The translations under genes were made by a program, and so were the position numbers. The notes below the pieces were generated by a model. The model searched no databases, was not told where the DNA came from, and saw nothing but the letters and a program-made list of their open reading frames with translations. Positions 58,741 through 64,000 of a stretch of DNA of 64,000 nucleotides are shown here, one piece after another (within the stretch, counting starts at the first letter, position 1; every line of letters starts with the position of its first letter). Source of the stretch: Breviolum minutum Mf 1.05b.01 (lineage: Eukaryota > Sar > Dinophyceae > Suessiales > Symbiodiniaceae); the NCBI GenBank assembly GCA_000507305.1, contig DF240224.1, forward strand, positions 1-64,000, written 5' to 3'.

Positions 58741-59057
58741 CTCAGCTTTTGTTGATGTCAAGCTACCCTTCCTCCCATAATCATGGCTCAGTGGAAAATG
58801 GGTGTATCTCCAATATTACTTTCCTTTCATTTAGGTGAATTTTCCACTTCCATGATTTTTGGAGAAAGGGTATATAACCGTTTCTCCGGACTCTTAGGAG
58901 GAAAAACCCACGAAATTTCGAAGCTGGTGGTGGAGGTATCATACCAGGGTATCCAAGTCCCACATTTTTGGTCGGCATTTCAAGGGAGAATGATCCGATC
59001 CAACTTGGCGTCGGTGGAACCTCAGCTTGCCTCTGTCAAAGGTCATCGGGTTTGTTT

Positions 59058-59081
59058 TGCCCACACCAAGTGGTGTGGGCA
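59058..59081. repeat. 11-bp perfect hairpin
   Basis: TGCCCACACCA and TGGTGTGGGCA are separated by two bases. It is either a chance palindrome or part of a short fold-back. Confidence 0.7.
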
Positions 59082-59188
59082 CCTTTCGACCGGAAATACA
59101 CCTTTTAAACGGCAACATATACAGAAACTGTAGGGAAATCCAAACAACTACAGCCACCAACCTTTCAAGTGCTAAGTCTCAGGGAGGG

Positions 59189-59288
59189 TACCCTCCTGGA
59201 AATTAACATATCCCCCAAAAAATGGCATTTTGAGTCGATGATTTTTCGAACTTCCCCAAGGTGGGATATGTTAATTCCCTGGAGGGTA
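59189..59288 (+). mobile_element. MITE family B, copy 3, at a host splice donor
   Basis: TACCCTCCTGGAAATTAACA and TGTTAATTCCCTGGAGGGTA are inverted ends. On the minus strand the exon 59290-59373 ends GGA|GTACCC, so the donor GT is formed by one flanking G plus the first T of the element. Confidence 0.85.
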
Positions 59289-59289
59289 C

Positions 59290-61624
59290 TCCTGTCATCC
59301 CGTAATTCCAAAAGGCACTTTCCTGTTTTTTTTCTCCAAGGCACTTCATGGCAATCAAAGCTTCGGCCAAGGCCTGGGGGGGCATTGTTGTTCAGACAAG
59401 CTTCAACCAGCCTGTGGTTTTTCATGTTCTATAACAGCTTAAACATGGCAGAAATAGATTATCAGATGAGAAAGGCCTGAAATAGATAAGCACCATAATC
59501 ATCAAGAAAGCTAAAGCATCAACTAACCAATGACTGATCAAAGGGTCAGTCAACACATGATAAGAATTGAGACTTTTAGATCCTTTTCCTTCTCATTTCA
59601 TTATGCTAGCAATATCTTTCGGTTTTTTCTTCTGTTTAACTAATACCCTCCAGGAAACTAACATATCCCCCAAAAATGGCATTTTGAAGATGATTTTCCT
59701 TTTCCCAAGGTGGGATATTATGTTAATCCCCTGGAGGGTAATACATATCCAAGATACCTCCAAGCTGGCCATGACAAGCTTTTTACCATAGAGATAGTTC
59801 AATGCCGCGTCGAGGCCTTCGACCGTCAAACCTTCGCCGAGGTGCCAGGTAAATGTCTACGCATTGGAAAGGCCATCAGAACAACGAAAAATCCATAACA
59901 TTGTCACAAGAATGCGTAATTATTATAACATGGTATATCATCTAACTGTAAATATCTAGAAATATCTATACAAACATGAGTAAATATTTTGTGGCTCCGA
60001 AATCCAAACACATAGAATGAAAAGCCTAAACCACATTTTTTTTAGTCTATCAGTTTATTGTCTCTAAGTCTCTAAACATATCAAAAGGGATGTCTCATGC
60101 ACGTGCACTTCCGAAATCAATCAGTCCGTCGGATTGTTTTGCTGCTTCAATCCCTGGGCAGTCAACACATGGTGAAATGGTGGAACATCATTTTGGCTTG
60201 CAAAAGACATAGGATGAAGCAAAACTAGTGGTTGTTATTTTTCTTTTGAAATGCTATTGGCTATCAATCACTGGTTGGTGGTTTCAACCCATTTGAAAAA
60301 TATTAGTGAAAATGGGAATCTTCCCCAAATAGGGGGAAAATATAAAATAATTGAAACCACCAAACAGATCAACTGAAACTGGAGGACTTGTTTTTTTGTT
60401 CTCCCTGGGAAGGGGTGCAACCTTGGTCGCCCGGTCAGGTTGCTTGGTTGCTGATTTTTCTGCTCCCACTTTTAGTGTTCCAGTCCTGCACCGTTTTTTT
60501 TTAATTGGTGATTTCACAACGCATGATTTGGAACAATCCATTTTAAAGGGTAGAAAAACTCACTCCAGACCGTCAAAAACCACCTGGCACTTCGTGACAA
60601 TCTAAATCGATCTCCTGTCACGGTGACGTGGCGACAAGGAAGGGGACCAAGGGCTTCACCAAACTCTGCCGGGAAGCTTTCATGTTGCTGGAATTGCCAT
60701 CCAATTGCACAATCAAAATCTATCAAAACCCATCCTGGAATCTGAAGTGGCAAGCATTCCAGTTGTATTTTTATATATCGAAATTAGAAGGATGCAAATA
60801 CCTGGAACCTGGACCACTTGCAGTCTGCCATGGGAATCCAGGCGTGTCATCCAATGGCCACCTGTGACCTGTAGGCTCTTAGCCTACTGGTCGTACTGGT
60901 GCAGCTAAATAGTCGCATCAAATCATCAACCTTCTCCTCCAACAGCCCTCCCAACAAAACAACGGACAAGATCTGAGCCACATGTTTTAAACGGTCCTGT
61001 TTCTGAGCCTCGTTCCAATCGCCTGTCAACCTGAAAACAAATCAATGGCGGGGTGAAGACATCAATGAGAGTCAGTGGATCTTACAATAATTCCAAGAAC
61101 AAAAACGCATGAATATACATGCACGTATTGCGAGGGAAGGGGTTGGACTCAGACGCCACTTAATTTCTGTTTGGAACTTTCGAGAAAGGTGCTAATGTAC
61201 TGGACAGTTATTGAGATATCTGGTAAAGGCTGACTATCATAGGCGACTACTCATGATGCATTCTTAGGCGCATCCGTTGGAAGTACGGCGATCGCACCAC
61301 CACGCTACGGTGCAGCCGCCACTTGGCTAAGCCACGGGAACCGCGGTGCGCCAAATCGCTGCGGGCATGCAGGGTGAGGTCGGAGAAGTGTCCCGTTGAC
61401 TGGGCGGATCGGCAGGATGAAAGTTCTGGAGGAATCTGTGGAGGCTTCCAGGAATGTAAAGAGGTCACATCCAGCTCCCAGAGCTGGCGTTTCAATACAA
61501 AACGATACAAAACTGCTCCTTTTTCAGGTTCCTGATGCTTAGCTATGTCATGAACAACCTCAGCTTCTGAGCAACAGTTACCATGGTTCTTGGTAATGTC
61601 TATGCGGTTGGCGAGTTTTTCCAC
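59290..61624 (-). CDS. BTB/POZ-domain host gene, partial
   Basis: Minus-strand exons: 61251-61624 (TATAG|G acceptor; GT donor), a candidate ending near 60,885 and starting 61030, then 60615-60734, 59758-59831 and 59290-59373. Exon 1 ends with GHFSDLTLHARSDL and WRLHRSVVVRSPYFQRM, the first half of a BTB fold. Exons 3-4 read FGEALGPLPCRHVTVTG then LTVEGLDAALNYLYGKKL, the second half, followed by ALAEALIAMKCLGEKKQE. BTB domains mediate dimerisation or recruit cullin-3 ligases. Exons 3, 4 and 5 join in phase; the join 60614/59832 needs a GA donor. The candidate second exon (DRLKHVAQILSVVLLGGLLE) would insert about 50 residues into the fold, so it may be alternative. The upstream exon may lie near 61,690-61,930 (APALQNSSPSHQAEIFGDSY). 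Confidence 0.6.
59644..59740 (+). mobile_element. MITE family B, copy 4, in a host intron
   Basis: TACCCTCCAGGAAACTAACA and TGTTAATCCCCTGGAGGGTA ends; the interior is shared with copies 2 and 3 (TTTTCCCAAGGTGGGATAT). It lies 17 bases inside the minus-strand intron that starts GTATCT at 59757. Confidence 0.9.
60271..60367 (+). mobile_element. MITE family A, copy 6, in a host intron
   Basis: CTGGTTGGTGGTTTCAACCC start and TTGAAACCACCAAACAG end. It lies inside the proposed 783-bp GA-AG intron 59832-60614. Confidence 0.85.
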
Positions 61625-62398
61625 CTATAACGTATTCTAACCATATGAATGTGTATCTATATCTATGGCTAAATATATGTCATATATTTTCTCGGTGAAA
61701 CTGCTTTGTTGTGCCACAGTTTGAGAACAGCTACCTTCGAAATCTTGAGTTGTTGAAACTTTGAGTGTGGAGCTCCAAAATGGCCCATTGTAAGTGTCGG
61801 TGCGTTTCAGAAATACAATGGAAAAAGGATTGAACCCATAAGAATCCCCAAAGATCTCGGCTTGATGGGATGGCGAAGAATTTTGCAATGCAGGGGCGAA
61901 CTGCGCAAAGCACAGAGATTCTAGTTGGCAATCTTGGACATCTTACCTGTTGAGTTTGCCCTTTTCATGCCTGTTCAGTGATTTCACAGGAAGTTTCAAG
62001 TTCAACCATGTAGCAGGTAAGAAATTGACGACCAGTTGCCAGTAGCCATTGGTGGTGATCTTCCAATGTCATTGGAGCAGCCATCTTTTTCGGCTTCAAC
62101 GGCACGATCAAATCCAGGATTGCACGGATTCTGGCGCTAAAAATGTGGAATGGAAACCAATTCTCTCAGAGATTGGGCTGTTGATCTTGCTCTATTCCTG
62201 AAATCGTGTTGAACTAGCTTGTTTGATATCTTCCGGCTTTTCATTGATGAAGAACATTAAGTGCTTGCCATCATTTTAACATACACTTCCACATGACAAG
62301 CTCTCCTCGAACCAAGCGCGTCAAGGAGCGAAATAGCCAGTCTTACTGGAATCAATGAGCCCAGCGGAACTTGTGACACATCTGACAACCACATGAAA
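61625..62398. other. Upstream part of the BTB gene or intergenic
   Basis: 61,690-61,930 (minus) looks coding (APALQNSSPSHQAEIFGDSY, then VFLKRTDTYNGPFWSSTL) and may be the preceding exon. Nothing clear lies beyond it. Confidence 0.35.
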
Positions 62399-62503
62399 TA
62401 CTGTTGATGGAAGAAATCCTACACCAGTTGATAAGTACTTTATCCCATTCTTTAAAGGGTTTTGTACATCCCAGGTGGTGCAGGATTTCTTCCATCAACA
62501 GTA
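62399..62503 (+). mobile_element. MITE family D, copy 1 (best preserved)
   Basis: TACTGTTGATGGAAGAAATCC at both ends in inverted orientation, perfect over 21 bases, then ACACCAGTTG / CACCTGGG. The core is TTTATCCCATTC. 105 bp. Confidence 0.9.
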
Positions 62504-62717
62504 TGTTTGGCTGAAATCAATGTGAATCGGAATAGTGAATAATATAAGATATTGAATCTATTTGCTAAATCTCTTTTGATAAAACAAAAAAAATATCCAT
62601 CTTCCAAAAACTCACGAACCACGTTTCTGAACCCAACAAAGTGCACCGAGCAAGCGGTCCCAAGGAAACCCAACGAGGTCCCGTTGGCAAGGCCGACCTC
62701 TTACCGATCCAAGGTAC

Positions 62718-62790
62718 CGTCTGATCCAAGGATTTTCGGTCGAAGGGATCAAATTCAATCCTGCGTGCGTGAGCCAAGGGCGTGGGCTTT
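62718..62790 (-). CDS. Candidate exon, unidentified
   Basis: The minus strand reads TPLAHARRIEFDPFDRKSLD then QTVPWIG, bounded by a GCAG acceptor and an ATCG|GTAAGAGG donor. Short but coding-like; it may belong to the gene upstream of the BTB gene. Confidence 0.3.
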
Positions 62791-63036
62791 CTGCAAATGA
62801 TCCAGGTATATATAATTAGTAATAATTGGTACTGTAAATGATCCAGGTATTTCATATACCAGTTCATTTGCAAATGATTAAATGAACTTAAGTAACATTT
62901 GAAGAACATTAGATGGTAAGAATGCTGCTAAAAGTGGCCGGTTCCCCGAATTGGTATCTGGACACACCCAACCTATCATCCAGAAAAGATGCGGCTGTGC
63001 TCAAAAAAAATGAAGGGGGAAAATGATATAAGCAAA

Positions 63037-63145
63037 CTAGTCGGTGGTTGAACCACCCCTTTGAAAAATATGATCGTCAAAATGGGTATATATCTTCCCC
63101 AATTTTCGGGGTGAAAAACAAAGCATATTTGAAACCAACACCTAG
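63037..63145 (+). mobile_element. MITE family A, copy 7
   Basis: CTAGTCGGTGGTTGAACCAC start, CCCCAATTTTCGGGGTGAAA core, GAAACCAACACCTAG end; a short TATA insertion replaces part of the GGATCATTT word. Confidence 0.85.
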
Positions 63146-63401
63146 CTAAGAAACAACTCCCGATATTTACCGACCACGAGGCGAAGTCACATTCAGGCGA
63201 AGTCCAAAAAAGCGTCACTTTTTGTAGTTTCAATCCCCACTCAACACGCCGCTGTACTGTTTTTAAATAGAACCAACCACAAATATTCAACACCATTTCA
63301 ATTGGATCAATCAACGCGAGGGCTGTTTTTTAACCTCTCCTGCCAGTGTCAGCTGACTTCTGCCTTGGGCAAGGTTAACGCCGGTGGAAGAACTCGTTTA
63401 G

Positions 63402-63501
63402 CTAGTGGTTGAGCTACCCATCTGAAAAATATGTTCTTCAAATTGGATCATCTCCCCAGGTACGAGTTAAAAAAAAATAAATATTTGAAACCACCACCTA
63501 G
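63402..63501 (+). mobile_element. MITE family A, copy 8
   Basis: CTAGTGGTTGAGCTACCC start, TTGGATCATCTCCCC core, GAAACCACCACCTAG end. Confidence 0.85.
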
Positions 63502-63861
63502 GTGACAGATATCCTCCACCAGTTGAGGTTGGTTTAGTTTCTTTCTAATCACAGGGCACAATAGCTCAGAAGCTCAGGTTCGGACTTTTCGGGCTCCTCT
63601 TCCTCCTGGCCCTGGGAAGGTTCATGCAGCTTTCACCCACCAACAAAACTGAAACTCACATTTCCAAACTCCTTTAAACAAGTTGAAAAAGTTACTGCCA
63701 ACCTCATTTTTGGGGAAATCATTTGACATATCTACTGCCAAAGAGTTTAGAAAAAAATAGATTTTGGACTAGCAATCAAAAACACTGGCTAGTACACTGG
63801 GGTGAAAATAGATGGCACTGGGGTGGAAAGAAGATTGTGACAATAAAAATAAAGAAGATGA

Positions 63862-63958
63862 CTAGTTGGTGGTTTCAACCCATTTCAAAAATATTAGACA
63901 AATTGGATCATTTCCCCAACTATGAAAATTAAAAAATATTTGAGTTGCCACCACCCAG
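63862..63958 (+). mobile_element. MITE family A, copy 9
   Basis: CTAGTTGGTGGTTTCAACCC start, GGATCATTTCCCCAA core, GTTGCCACCACCCAG end. Confidence 0.85.
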
Positions 63959-64000
63959 ATGATGATGAGCTTACCATCCAAACTTAGCTTTCTTCTTTGG

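Noticed and set aside
1-64000. CRISPR arrays, bacterial operons, tRNA or rRNA genes
   Set aside because: No spaced direct repeats of CRISPR type, no Shine-Dalgarno-linked gene strings and no tRNA cloverleaf or rRNA core sequence were recognised by eye; a tRNA or rRNA covariance scan would be decisive.

Overview
The window looks like nuclear DNA of a dinoflagellate. The evidence: (i) a tyrosine-recombinase (DIRS-like) retroelement at about 11.25-17.43 kb whose Gag-like, recombinase and methyltransferase-like parts resemble protein families I know from dinoflagellate genomes; (ii) TTTAGGG-type interstitial telomere repeats; (iii) candidate host introns that end AG|G, two of which best fit a GA rather than a GT donor, a usage known in dinoflagellates; (iv) low exon density with many short inverted-repeat elements. 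This is family knowledge plus my own reading; no search was run.

Layout. 1-4.7 kb is a repeat complex bounded by an inverted TACTGTGGGGGGCCTT end; it holds a 1,148-bp direct duplication and two short-period arrays, with no convincing gene. 4.7-8.9 kb holds two unidentified open frames (5456-5920, 6056-6673), telomere-like repeats and a pair of fold-back repeats. 8.9-11.2 kb is a decayed LINE reverse transcriptase. 11.25-17.43 kb is the DIRS-like element: a small membrane ORF, Gag-like region, RT, RNase H, tyrosine recombinase, a C5-methyltransferase-like domain and a 3-copy tandem repeat. A 771-base gap (17746-18516) and an extremely AT-rich block (to about 19075) follow.

From about 19 kb to the end the DNA is mostly intron-like and intergenic, with microsatellites and at least five families of 85-165 bp MITE-like inverted repeats. 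Host exons are small. The best supported is a minus-strand gene at 57.5-61.6 kb: consecutive exons keep phase and code for a BTB/POZ-like domain followed by an unidentified region. A second minus-strand gene at 20.2-20.95 kb carries two signature motifs of PAP2-type (dolichyldiphosphatase-like) phosphatases. Other coding-like patches, mostly on the minus strand, are listed with lower confidence.

The main discovery candidate is that several MITE copies coincide with introns. At 57.6-58.0 kb, removing two MITE-spanning GT-AG segments leaves one continuous reading frame, and the splice sites lie in or next to the elements' inverted ends. This is introner behaviour. The second candidate is the methyltransferase-bearing DIRS-like element, with TGATG stop-start junctions before its Gag-like and methyltransferase parts.
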